Of a DNA stretch of 63,703 bases, positions 45,140 to 53,277 are shown piece by piece. This DNA comes from Promethearchaeota archaeon (GTDB lineage Archaea > Asgardarchaeota > Lokiarchaeia > Sigyniarchaeales > SOKP01), in contig RDOE01000008.1 of assembly GCA_011364975.1 (NCBI GenBank), forward strand, positions 1-63,703. Direction: 5' to 3'. The notes under the pieces were generated by a model. That model searched no databases. It worked only from the letters and a program-made list of their open reading frames with translations, and was not told the DNA's origin. Each line of letters opens with the position of its first letter. Within the stretch, counting starts at the first letter, position 1. Position numbers and translations under genes: made by a program.

Positions 45140-45967
45140 ATGGTTTTAATGGCTCAGATAGAAGACAATAAATGGTTGAATATTAAAAATCTTATTTTTA
45201 ATCAAGGACGGTTATTAGAAAGAAAACTATATTCCTATTTTTTTGAAAAGGGAAGCAAAGAAGGTGTATTAAAAGCATTAAGTGCTTACCAAAATGATGA
45301 TGGTGGATTTGGAAATGGAATTGAACCTGATATTCTATGTCCTGATAGTAGTGCAATAGGTGCTGAGACAGCATTATATATATTGGATTTGTTGGATTTA
45401 AAGGAAGAAAAATTATCGAAAAAATTAATAGATTGGATAATAAATGCGCAAAATAATGAAGGCTTTATCGATCATCCTCCTAAGAATTTGTTTAATTATC
45501 CATTTCAACCATGGTGGAAAAACCCGGATGATAAAAGAATTTTGATATTGGCGGCAATTCTTAGAAAATGGGATATAAATAGCCCCAAGTTTTTCAAAAG
45601 AGTTAATAGATACTTCTCTAATCTTACTATTCCTGATAAATTCCAGATATATGATTATCCTTTTTTTGTTTATCTAAAGTATTGCGGTGATACTCAAGAA
45701 GAGACCGAATTATTCTTCAAACTGTTAGAATATCTCCCAAAAATTATCAAGGAATATAAAAATCATTTTCCATTATTGAGTAGATATTGGTTTTATTTAG
45801 CAGATAACGTAAAAGCTAGTGTTTTAAAGGAAGAAGTGAACACCTTTATTACATCTATAGAAAATGATGGTGGAATAAGGAACCCTTTTGAAAATTTGCC
45901 TTGGTGGAAACCCATCTTTACATTAGATGGATTGATTTTGATGAAGAAATTTAATTTTTTAGAATAA
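45140..45967 (+). CDS. Alpha/alpha-toroid (squalene-cyclase-like) cytoplasmic protein
   Basis: The 275-residue protein has prenyltransferase/terpene-cyclase-like helical repeats: SAYQNDDGGFGNGIEPD, IINAQNNEGFIDHPPKN and SIENDGGIRNPFENLPWWKP. Paired helices lie between them. There is no signal peptide and no DxDD active-site motif, so cyclase activity is unlikely. The fold may bind a hydrophobic ligand or protein. It lies 14 nt after the sirtuin gene. A secreted protein of similar repeat type is encoded at 23473. Confidence 0.7.
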   Translation: MVLMAQIEDNKWLNIKNLIFNQGRLLERKLYSYFFEKGSKEGVLKALSAYQNDDGGFGNGIEPDILCPDSSAIGAETALYILDLLDLKEEKLSKKLIDWIINAQNNEGFIDHPPKNLFNYPFQPWWKNPDDKRILILAAILRKWDINSPKFFKRVNRYFSNLTIPDKFQIYDYPFFVYLKYCGDTQEETELFFKLLEYLPKIIKEYKNHFPLLSRYWFYLADNVKASVLKEEVNTFITSIENDGGIRNPFENLPWWKPIFTLDGLILMKKFNFLE

Positions 45968-45989
45968 AACAAGAAAAAGGTAAATATTT

Positions 45990-47639
45990 TTACTTAAGTT
46001 TGCCATATATTTCTTTATTTCTCTCAATCTCTTTCTTGATTTTCTTCCCATCTTTATTGGTGAGAGAGAGATTAATACTTCCATTTCGGCTTAATGAACC
46101 AGTAAATACTGGCTCTTCATTAGCATAAACAATAATATTTCGACTAGCATATTCTGGATCGGCTTGAATTATAAGTTTTTGCTTGTATATATCTACATCC
46201 AATCCAATTTTTTCGTTTTTACTCTCATTTTTGTTATAATAATCATCTAAGCGTTTTCGTTTTTTTCGTTCGGAGGGATGTATCGGGTTTACGACAATAT
46301 CCTGACCAAACGAATACATTTCATATTCTAATTCTTTTGAGATATAATTTCTTACCTCTACTACGGGTCTTGCCAAATCTTTATCCCGAAAGCCATGTGG
46401 TACTTTTACTGTCATTTTTAATGCTAATACTGTAGATATATCACCATCTTCGATGAATATAATAGTATCTATTATTGATGGAAGCATACCTAATTCAACT
46501 TTACCAATAAATCTCTGAACTGCATCAATTGCAGAAGCAGAATGAACAACTCCCACCATTCCAACTCCAGATAATCGAAAATCTGCAAAGATTTGGAAAT
46601 CTCTCGTAGTTCTAACTTCATCAAAAATAGTAAAATCTGGTCTTACCAATAATAAAATATCTGCTGAATTCTCCAAGCTTCCCTCTAATTTTGTGTATTG
46701 GGTAATTTCTGGCTTTACTTGTAGGTCTCTAACACTCTCCAAGGTTTTGACAATTTTATTCTTCTTAGCATAAAAATTTGCTAATGCTGCTGAAAACGTG
46801 CTTTTACCAGCACCTGGAGATCCTGAGACTAGTATACCTTCTGCTTTCTCTAATCGATTATGAAGTCTAGAATCAATCGAATAATCATCCAATGTTAAAT
46901 TAACAAGTGGTCGAACTGCAGTTATTTCTATATCATTAGAAAAGGGTGGTCTAGTTATTACAATCCTAAATTCTCTTAACTGTGCAACAACAGCACCAAA
47001 TTTCTCAATTTCAATAAATGAGTGAGAATCTTCTCTTACATGTTCTATTATTTCAATTGCAATTTCTTCAATCTTGTGTTTATTCAAAGAATCTTCACTT
47101 ACTTTCTCTAAATACCATTTCCCAGGAGTCCCCTTTTTAGCATAAGGTGGCAAATCTGGTTTTAAATGAATACTCATAGTTTCATCATCGAAAAAATCTA
47201 AAAATTGAAGTGAAAGCGAGGAGATTTCTTGAGGACCTCTTTTTTCTTTCACAGACATTACTTCTACTCCTTCAAAAACTCCTACATCGCCTTGAATTCG
47301 GTCTGATGTAATCAAAATTGCCTCATTTTTCTTTGCATCTTCTCGAATTAAAGCATCTAGCTCACCACCAGGTGCCATTTTAATCTCTTCTCTTGTAGGT
47401 CTATTACCTATGATACTCAGTTTTATTACTTTTTCATTATGATATTGGCGTAATTTCTTTAAGACATTAAGACCTAGAAAGCCTATTTCACGTTGTATAT
47501 TTGTACGATATTCCACTTCCGCTACTACAATATTGGGAATAAAAATCTCTGGATAATCACCTAACTCTCCATCCTCGATTAAATCAATGATAAGACCATT
47601 AAAAATTACTGAAGTGTCACATACAAATTTATCGGGCAT
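45990..47639 (-). CDS. PIN-domain and PilT-like ATPase fusion with C-terminal KH-like domain (COG1855)
   Basis: The 549-residue protein matches the archaeal COG1855 family. An N-terminal PIN nuclease domain (about 1-130; Asp8, Glu41 region, DAL and TSDR acidic residues) is followed by a secretion-ATPase-like motor. That motor has Walker A GSPGAGKST (273-281), Walker B FTIFDE and HSAS His. The C-terminus (about 470-549) is KH-like with IIVYANEE. These may remodel and cut RNA. Its 5' end overlaps the 3' end of the endonuclease-like gene by 11 nt, so the two are cotranslated and probably functionally linked in RNA processing. Confidence 0.88.
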   Translation of the reverse strand: MPDKFVCDTSVIFNGLIIDLIEDGELGDYPEIFIPNIVVAEVEYRTNIQREIGFLGLNVLKKLRQYHNEKVIKLSIIGNRPTREEIKMAPGGELDALIREDAKKNEAILITSDRIQGDVGVFEGVEVMSVKEKRGPQEISSLSLQFLDFFDDETMSIHLKPDLPPYAKKGTPGKWYLEKVSEDSLNKHKIEEIAIEIIEHVREDSHSFIEIEKFGAVVAQLREFRIVITRPPFSNDIEITAVRPLVNLTLDDYSIDSRLHNRLEKAEGILVSGSPGAGKSTFSAALANFYAKKNKIVKTLESVRDLQVKPEITQYTKLEGSLENSADILLLVRPDFTIFDEVRTTRDFQIFADFRLSGVGMVGVVHSASAIDAVQRFIGKVELGMLPSIIDTIIFIEDGDISTVLALKMTVKVPHGFRDKDLARPVVEVRNYISKELEYEMYSFGQDIVVNPIHPSERKKRKRLDDYYNKNESKNEKIGLDVDIYKQKLIIQADPEYASRNIIVYANEEPVFTGSLSRNGSINLSLTNKDGKKIKKEIERNKEIYGKLK

Positions 47640-48246
47640 ATTCTTCTTCTTTTATATCTACTTTGTTTATAATTTCAAATTTATTTACACTATAATAGAT
47701 AGGTTTACTTAACCTATCAACTGTAGCAATAATTAAATCCTTACGAGAACTTAACGCAACTCTTGACATTTTATCCAATTCTTTAAGTTCAATAGGATTA
47801 CCTTCAAAAATAGGATAAATTAAAAATTTAGCGGAATCTTTTTCTACATCCGCCCCTCTCTTAAATACACGAAAATCAATTCCCTCACCATAACCAGCTC
47901 TTACTATATAACCTCTTTTTCTTAAATCCATATAAATTATATATTTTTGCCATAAACGGTCATCAAAATTCGAAAAGTAAACCAAAAGATCTTCAAAATT
48001 AAATAATTCATTATCCGGACTATTATCAGGGTTTAATAAAAGACGATTTCTCTCAATTAAGAGCAAAACTTCAACTGGTTCTAAAATCAGATATTCCTCA
48101 TTTTTATCATCTTTCTCAATTGTTCCGATATAAGAATTTTTATAAAATTCCTCTATTGCCTCTTTATTACTAAGTAAAACTTTATCTTTTTTGACAATTC
48201 CCTTGTATTGCGCCTTTTCCGTTTTTTCATTTGGTTTTTCAGTCAT
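47629..48246 (-). CDS. tRNA-splicing endonuclease-fold protein with degenerate active site
   Basis: The 205-residue protein keeps both EndA domains: an N-terminal alpha/beta part (about 15-70, LSNKEAIEEFYKNSYIG) and the catalytic-fold domain (LRKRGYIVRAGYGEGIDFRVF, then SSRKDLIIATVD). In working EndA the DFxVY Tyr, the HS His and a Lys cleave the intron. Here the Tyr position is Phe128, the His position appears to be Asp137, and only Lys169 remains. It may therefore be the structural subunit of an alpha2beta2 enzyme, or cleave differently. The overlapping PIN-ATPase gene could be a partner. Confidence 0.82.
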   Translation of the reverse strand: MTEKPNEKTEKAQYKGIVKKDKVLLSNKEAIEEFYKNSYIGTIEKDDKNEEYLILEPVEVLLLIERNRLLLNPDNSPDNELFNFEDLLVYFSNFDDRLWQKYIIYMDLRKRGYIVRAGYGEGIDFRVFKRGADVEKDSAKFLIYPIFEGNPIELKELDKMSRVALSSRKDLIIATVDRLSKPIYYSVNKFEIINKVDIKEEEYAR

Positions 48247-48366
48247 TTTCTAATATATTATAGCATTTGATAGTTAAAGAATTTAATCGTTTTAATAAGC
48301 AAATGGATATATTAAAATAATAGATGAATTAAAGATTCAAATAACAGCTATTGTTTGAGATATATT

Positions 48367-49251
48367 TTATTTTACTCTTCCCTTAATGATAAAATCTACC
48401 AAGGTTCCTAACTTTCTCACATTTCCATATATTTTGGGTGCTCTTTCTTCCAAATATTCTTTAAAAACCTCCCAATTTCGTTTATTCACGTCAGGAGCTT
48501 CATTTAACAATCTTTTAACTTCATCAAAATCACTAGTAAAAATTAAGCAATTATTAGTTTTATTTCCATCATCACTTAAGAGATATAAGTAATAATCTTC
48601 TAAATCCCACGGATTCAATACATTTGGTGGTTTATTTCCATCTCCAGCTTTTTTACCTCTAAGTAAACGTGTATCAACCATAGTAGGCAGTACCATATTG
48701 AAATTGATATTTTCTTTTTTATATTCCATTGCTAATGATTCTTGCAATCCAACAACTGCATATTTACTGGCTGTATACGCAGCGAATTTTGGCATCGGAT
48801 TAGTGAATGCTGCACTTCCAGTTATTATAAACCTTGATTTATCACTTTTTTCATCAGCTTTCATATAAGGATAAGCAGCTTTAAAAGTAAAAAATACTCC
48901 TGAAACATTTGTGTTAATAATTTCAATGAATTTCTCACTATCAAATTCATGGCTTGTCCACATACGAGAATAACCCGCATTAGCAATAATTCCATTAAAC
49001 ATCCCCAATTCTTCATAGAGAATTTTAAATGCTTTTTCTACCTGATCATATATCATGACATTTGCGGTGACAATCGTCAGTTTAATATCTTTATTAACAT
49101 TTTCTATTTCACTTTTAGTGTGTTCTAATTCATCAAGAGATCTCGCCATTAATCCAAGATTAGCACCTTCCCTTGCACAAGCTAAGGCAATAGCCTTCCC
49201 TATACCTCTACCCGCGCCAGTAATGACCACGTTCTTACCTTTTAATAGCAT
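48367..49251 (-). CDS. Short-chain dehydrogenase/reductase
   Basis: The 294-residue SDR has the NAD(P) site TGAGRGIG (about 10-17), the NAG stabilising motif and the catalytic Ser and YTASK. The Arg after the third strand (LMARS) suggests NADP. The C-terminal extension is about 40 residues longer than minimal SDRs and could add substrate specificity, perhaps of 3-keto-sphinganine-reductase type. An upstream in-frame TTG at 49263 exists; ATG 49251 is the better start. It diverges from the hydrogenase-protease gene. Confidence 0.87.
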   Translation of the reverse strand: MLLKGKNVVITGAGRGIGKAIALACAREGANLGLMARSLDELEHTKSEIENVNKDIKLTIVTANVMIYDQVEKAFKILYEELGMFNGIIANAGYSRMWTSHEFDSEKFIEIINTNVSGVFFTFKAAYPYMKADEKSDKSRFIITGSAAFTNPMPKFAAYTASKYAVVGLQESLAMEYKKENINFNMVLPTMVDTRLLRGKKAGDGNKPPNVLNPWDLEDYYLYLLSDDGNKTNNCLIFTSDFDEVKRLLNEAPDVNKRNWEVFKEYLEERAPKIYGNVRKLGTLVDFIIKGRVK

Positions 49252-49357
49252 AAATAAAAACAAAACGTATTAAAATATAAGATTTTCTATAGAACTTTTA
49301 TATAATTGCTTTCAAATCTTTAAAGTTAATTTAGAATGCATTCCTTTTTAAAAAATA

Positions 49358-49930
49358 ATGGATGATCTATATCAAAAGGTTTATGATAAACTAAAAGACT
49401 CTTCTAAAACTGTTTTCATGGGCATCGGGGAGGAAAAATTAACAGATGACGCAATTGGACCTTATATAATAGGTGAATTGCTAGATTACTCGGATCCTAA
49501 GCATCTATTTATAAATGCAGGAACAGATCCTATGGCACGTATTGATGATATTATCAATTTTGAAGCTTCACATCTAGTTATTTTTGATACATGCTCATTA
49601 AATAAAGAACCTGGAACAATCGCGATTATTGAGCGAGAAAATATTGCAGAATATGTACCAATTTCTTCTCATACTATTCCTATTCATATTGTGATTGATC
49701 TAATTATCCAGAAACTCCCAGATATTGAAATATTTATGATTGGTTTTGTCCCTGAGAGTCTTGATGGATTTAAAGAATTGACAATTCATGAAAAAAGAAG
49801 AGATGCACTACTCGAGATGGAAGACAATATCGAAATTCCTTTCTTCCAAATCAATTTATCTGAAACAATCAAAAAAGCAGCAGATCATGTTATTAGTATT
49901 ATAAAAAAATTAATTACAACTCTTTCATAA
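49358..49930 (+). CDS. Hydrogenase maturation protease (M52, HycI-like)
   Basis: The 190-residue endopeptidase family protein trims the C-terminus of [NiFe]-hydrogenase large subunits after nickel insertion. Seen signatures are GIGEEKLTDDAIGPYII (nickel-sensing acidic residues), FINAGTDP, FDTCSL and SSHTIPIHIV, with the conserved His. Length and order match HycI of group 4 and group 3 hydrogenases. It implies a [NiFe]-hydrogenase elsewhere in the genome, though none is in the window. The target cannot be chosen from sequence. Confidence 0.88.
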   Translation: MDDLYQKVYDKLKDSSKTVFMGIGEEKLTDDAIGPYIIGELLDYSDPKHLFINAGTDPMARIDDIINFEASHLVIFDTCSLNKEPGTIAIIERENIAEYVPISSHTIPIHIVIDLIIQKLPDIEIFMIGFVPESLDGFKELTIHEKRRDALLEMEDNIEIPFFQINLSETIKKAADHVISIIKKLITTLS

Positions 49931-50119
49931 CTCTTTTTTTGATTTATAGCTATTATTAAAATAATCTACGATTATATTGATAGTTTTTATTATTATTTTT
50001 TTTTGATTTTCTCCAACCTGCTTTTTCATATCTTCAAGGAATTTAATAACGTTATCAGCATCTCTCACCTTACGGATATGATCAGAACCCTTTTTATTTA
50101 ACGACCCTCCCCACGCCAT
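49925..50119 (-). CDS. Small 64-residue basic protein, unknown function
   Basis: ATG 50119 follows the flavodoxin gene's stop by 21 nt on the same strand, with GTGATAAG before it. GTG 50131 is an alternative that adds four residues. The product starts MAWGGSLNKKGSDHIRKVRD, then a helical, basic remainder. It overlaps the end of the convergent protease gene by 6 nt. No motif is recognised; it may be an accessory of the double flavodoxin protein. Confidence 0.55.
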   Translation of the reverse strand: MAWGGSLNKKGSDHIRKVRDADNVIKFLEDMKKQVGENQKKIIIKTINIIVDYFNNSYKSKKEL

Positions 50120-50140
50120 ATTGCTTATCACAATGAATTA

Positions 50141-51532
50141 TTATTTATTTGGGCTCTCTAATAACTTCTTAAATGGGCGTAAAAATTCTTGTTTAAGATC
50201 CATTCTATTCCTCACTTTATCAATTTTCATTAAAGGAATGAGTTTCTCGTTTAATTTCTTAGCGCGCTCATCATTTTGAGGAAATGTATTATAAACTCCA
50301 TGACTTTCATAATATTCATGATCTGCTAAAAATACAAAACGGTTTCTTCCGTAAACATCGTCTCTAAATACTTTCATGGCGGCTTCTCCCAAAAATGTCC
50401 TTGGTTTAATAAAATTTGCTAAAGAATATTCAACCGCTAATTTTCCAAAATTATATAGTAATCCATCGATCTCCTCAGATGTCCCAAATTCATCCGTTAT
50501 AAACCCCAAAAAATTTGAATCTTGATACTCAACATGGGCTTGCAAAATTTCTCTAAGATTTGGAATTTGACTTAGCGGTCCTGAAATTATGTAACCAAGC
50601 TGTTTATCAATAATTGTAGGGGTATGATTGTTGAAAAAAGCTCGATCATATACTAATTTCCATCGTGAAGATAAAAATCTATCTTGAATATTTCCCGCAA
50701 ATATTAAAATATCTGCTAGCATAACTTTCTTGGTCCAAAAATCTGTAAATTCATCTTTATCTTTATATATACATTCATGATTGTAACCACATTTAGTGCA
50801 TCCAATACACGGACCTACTATATCAATCTCATTAATGTTAATAAGTTCAATATTATCTAAAAATGATTTTTTAAAAGTATTTACCATTCGTCCCAAGTTA
50901 GTTAAATTATTCGTATCTTCAGATAAAACTAATACCTTTTTTCCCCTAGTGTCAATCTTATCAGATTCGTTAACTAATTGTTTAGGTTCATAATGAAATT
51001 CTCTATTTGTTAACGATTGATGATATATAGAGGTAGGTTGATTAGTATTAATCATGTTAATAAACTTTTCAAAGAAAAAAAGCCAATTTTTTCTTCTATC
51101 TGGATATAGCAAATCCCAACTATCTGCTGCAAAAAATCCAAAATATTTCATTTTAAGATCATCGCATATCCCATGAATATAATTTTGAGCAGTATGGTCA
51201 TAAAAATGAATAGATGTGGAAAGAACTGTAGTATATTTCCCATTGAATAATTCTTCAAATCCTCGGTCAAATATTAATTCAATAAATCGTTTGTACTGAG
51301 AGCAAACTAACATTACATAAACGGGGAAACCCCAAACTATTCCATCTGCATTTTTTAATTCCTGAATAACTTCTAACAATTTTTCTTGTTTGGTTTCTAA
51401 TTTATTAATCATTTGAGCAACATTTAATATGACATATTCATGTTCAGGATGCTTCTTTTTAATATACAAAATATATTGCATTGTTACACTTTCATTACCT
51501 TTAGGGCTTCCATTTAAGATGACAAATTTCAT
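50141..51532 (-). CDS. Two-domain flavodoxin-fold iron-sulfur flavoprotein
   Basis: The 463-residue protein contains two flavodoxin-like domains. The first (about 1-165) begins MKFVILNGSPKGNE, an FMN phosphate loop, and WGFPVY binds the ring. The second (about 200-400) starts KKVLVLSEDTNN, a diverged phosphate loop, and carries CIGCTKCGYNHEC (CX2CX2CX5C), a [4Fe-4S] motif. The second domain has probably lost tight FMN binding. It likely transfers electrons among flavins and ferredoxin in an anaerobe. Cotranscribed with the 64-residue gene. Confidence 0.85.
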   Translation of the reverse strand: MKFVILNGSPKGNESVTMQYILYIKKKHPEHEYVILNVAQMINKLETKQEKLLEVIQELKNADGIVWGFPVYVMLVCSQYKRFIELIFDRGFEELFNGKYTTVLSTSIHFYDHTAQNYIHGICDDLKMKYFGFFAADSWDLLYPDRRKNWLFFFEKFINMINTNQPTSIYHQSLTNREFHYEPKQLVNESDKIDTRGKKVLVLSEDTNNLTNLGRMVNTFKKSFLDNIELININEIDIVGPCIGCTKCGYNHECIYKDKDEFTDFWTKKVMLADILIFAGNIQDRFLSSRWKLVYDRAFFNNHTPTIIDKQLGYIISGPLSQIPNLREILQAHVEYQDSNFLGFITDEFGTSEEIDGLLYNFGKLAVEYSLANFIKPRTFLGEAAMKVFRDDVYGRNRFVFLADHEYYESHGVYNTFPQNDERAKKLNEKLIPLMKIDKVRNRMDLKQEFLRPFKKLLESPNK

Positions 51533-51724
51533 AATTAAGAAAATCGATATTTATTTGAGATATATTATATTACAGTAAATACTATTTAAGATTTTAAGGT
51601 TAATTTTTGACACTTTCATAAATCTGATTTATCAGATTTAAAATAAAAAAGTTTTAATATAAAAATCCGCTATAATCTTTTTGAATATGATAATTTTGTT
51701 AATAATAATGAGGTAATTAATAAT

Positions 51725-52138
51725 TTGACCCTGAAAATTTATGAATATAACGAACTTGAAGGCAACGTACTTAAGGTAAAGAAAGAATTTAAGAAGAAAG
51801 GTAAGGAATATGGTATCTTTACCATATCTAAAGAAGAAGTGAAGGTTTTAATGGATGGAATTGAACTTATGTCTTCTTCATACAATATTTCTCCAAAATT
51901 CAGTGAGAAATTAGAGCGATATCTTCATCCTCGATTTAATGAAATATTAGGTATCGTCTCTATGAGCAAAACGATGTCTGATCAGATTAGTATAGAAATG
52001 GCAAAAGAAAATCAGAAAGAATTATTATCCGGATTTAGTTTACCCTCCGTTTCAGCAAAATTGAAACTGGGAAAAGTGGATGTTGATCAGTTACTAAAAA
52101 AAATAAAAGATATGAAAACTGTAAAATTTAAAGAATAA
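51725..52138 (+). CDS. 137-residue basic protein, unknown function
   Basis: I recognise no family. The basic product has a beta-rich first half (LKIYEYNE..., GIFTISKEEVKVLMDGIEL) and a helical second half, with residues 70-137 including YLHPRFNEILGIV. It could be a small nucleic-acid-associated domain. TTG 51725 is preceded by GAGGTAA at a proper distance. An inverted repeat (52210-52315) follows 72 nt downstream. Confidence 0.6.
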   Translation: MTLKIYEYNELEGNVLKVKKEFKKKGKEYGIFTISKEEVKVLMDGIELMSSSYNISPKFSEKLERYLHPRFNEILGIVSMSKTMSDQISIEMAKENQKELLSGFSLPSVSAKLKLGKVDVDQLLKKIKDMKTVKFKE

Positions 52139-52209
52139 GATGAAATAAATATATTTTTATTATTCTTTTTCTTCCCGATTTAATCTTTTTTAATAATATG
52201 TTGGATATT

Positions 52210-52315
52210 TATATGAGCTTTTAGGCTTCAATACCCTCTAAAGATTTAAAAATAGCTGATTTCACATCTTCTTTAAAGATTCTCTGAGAACTACTTTTGT
52301 TCAAAAGCTCATATA
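52210..52315. repeat. 106-nt element bounded by 13-bp inverted repeat
   Basis: TATATGAGCTTTT at 52210-52222 is the exact reverse complement of AAAAGCTCATATA at 52303-52315. The 80-nt interior has no long frame and shows TGAT (in AGCTGAT) and CTGA (in CTCTGAG), reminiscent of kink-turn halves. It lies between the convergent unknown gene and the ubiquitin-like gene. It could be a structured small RNA or a miniature mobile element remnant; no flanking target duplication is seen. Confidence 0.45.
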
Positions 52316-52407
52316 GGAGTAATTAATGCTATAAAATTAAAAAAAAGTTAAGCTTTCGAATTATTACATAAAGGTATAAAAAATAAAAAATAAAAATCTA
52401 CTTAAAA

Positions 52408-52662
52408 CTATTTCCCTCCTGCTTGGGTCGCCATAACTGTAATTACATCCTTTTTTGGATGAATTCCAATTTTTGCAAATTTTAAGTCATCAGGTAAAAC
52501 CTTTCCTTTAAATATGAATTGGATAGCTAAAATGGGATTTAACTTATACTCTCTTTGAACTGATTTCTTAATTTCTGCTATTGATTGATTAGGATCCACT
52601 TCAATTAATTTAATGGCTTGGTCTGGAGGTACTCCTGTAAGTCTAAATCTATATTGAGTCAA
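52408..52662 (-). CDS. Ubiquitin-like protein with C-terminal Gly-Gly-Lys
   Basis: The 84-residue protein is a beta-grasp fold close to ubiquitin: ...SIAEIKKSVQREY helix, IQFIFKGKVLPDD (compare ubiquitin IFAGKQLED) and a final strand VITVMATQAGGK. The diglycine at residues 82-83 is followed by one Lys, so a protease must remove that residue before activation. The JAMM protein encoded at 4704 is a candidate, and the E1-like protein at 61357 a possible activator. In eukaryotes such proteins are conjugated to Lys. Start is TTG; there is no in-frame ATG before the fold. It sits alone with a small coiled-coil gene upstream. Confidence 0.92.
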   Translation of the reverse strand: MTQYRFRLTGVPPDQAIKLIEVDPNQSIAEIKKSVQREYKLNPILAIQFIFKGKVLPDDLKFAKIGIHPKKDVITVMATQAGGK

Positions 52663-52799
52663 CTTTTATCACTTACATAATTGTTTACATATATATTGCA
52701 CAAAATTTTACTTAAATTCTCTGGTATTTTTTTATAGACTATAGTATATTGGTAACTATAATTAATCACAATTAATTCTTCATAATCGAATATCTGATT

Positions 52800-52997
52800 T
52801 TAAAATTTGAACGGTTCGGGGGGAGATCCTGGAGATCCTGGAGGTATTGGGGGTCTAAAAGGTTCTGGTTGAGGTAATGGTTTTATTGGAATTTTACCCA
52901 TCCTTTCTTCGATATAAGAGAGTCTCTTTTCTATTCTATCTAGTCTCCTCTCCATTTGATTTATCCGTTCTATCAAATTTGGGTTTTCTATTGACAT
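52800..52997 (-). CDS. Small coiled-coil protein with proline-rich tail
   Basis: The 65-residue protein has a short coiled coil (NQMERRLDRIEKRLSYIEER, about 13-32). A tail follows in which about half the residues are proline (PLPQPEPFRPPIPPGSPGSP). AATGGAGAAA gives a good ribosome-binding site before ATG. The coil likely oligomerises and the proline tail could bind partner domains. It is 137 nt upstream of the ubiquitin-like gene on the same strand. Confidence 0.7.
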   Translation of the reverse strand: MSIENPNLIERINQMERRLDRIEKRLSYIEERMGKIPIKPLPQPEPFRPPIPPGSPGSPPEPFKF

Positions 52998-53246
52998 TTT
53001 TCTCCATTAATTTATTTTAGTAATTCAAATTTAAGTTAATATAAAATTAAAAAATTGAGTTTTGTTATCACTCGAATATTATGTTAATGCTTAGAAATAT
53101 ATATTTAACTCAATTGATTTTTGATTCAATAATTAATTATAAATTGAAAATCTAACATTTATACACCACTTTTATAGAGATATACTAAATTCAAGGTAAG
53201 TTGTATTTCAAATAAAATTTGGTTTTAGTATAACGAAAAAGTATAT

Positions 53247-53256
53247 CTTTATATAA
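53247..53256 (+). promoter_or_regulatory. TATA box of winged-helix regulator gene
   Basis: CTTTATATAA is centred about 26 nt before ATG 53278, the clearest example in the window of leaderless spacing. The bases just after it are AT-rich, and no ribosome-binding site is seen. Confidence 0.45.
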
Positions 53257-53277
53257 TTGGACTAATATTTTTTTGAT

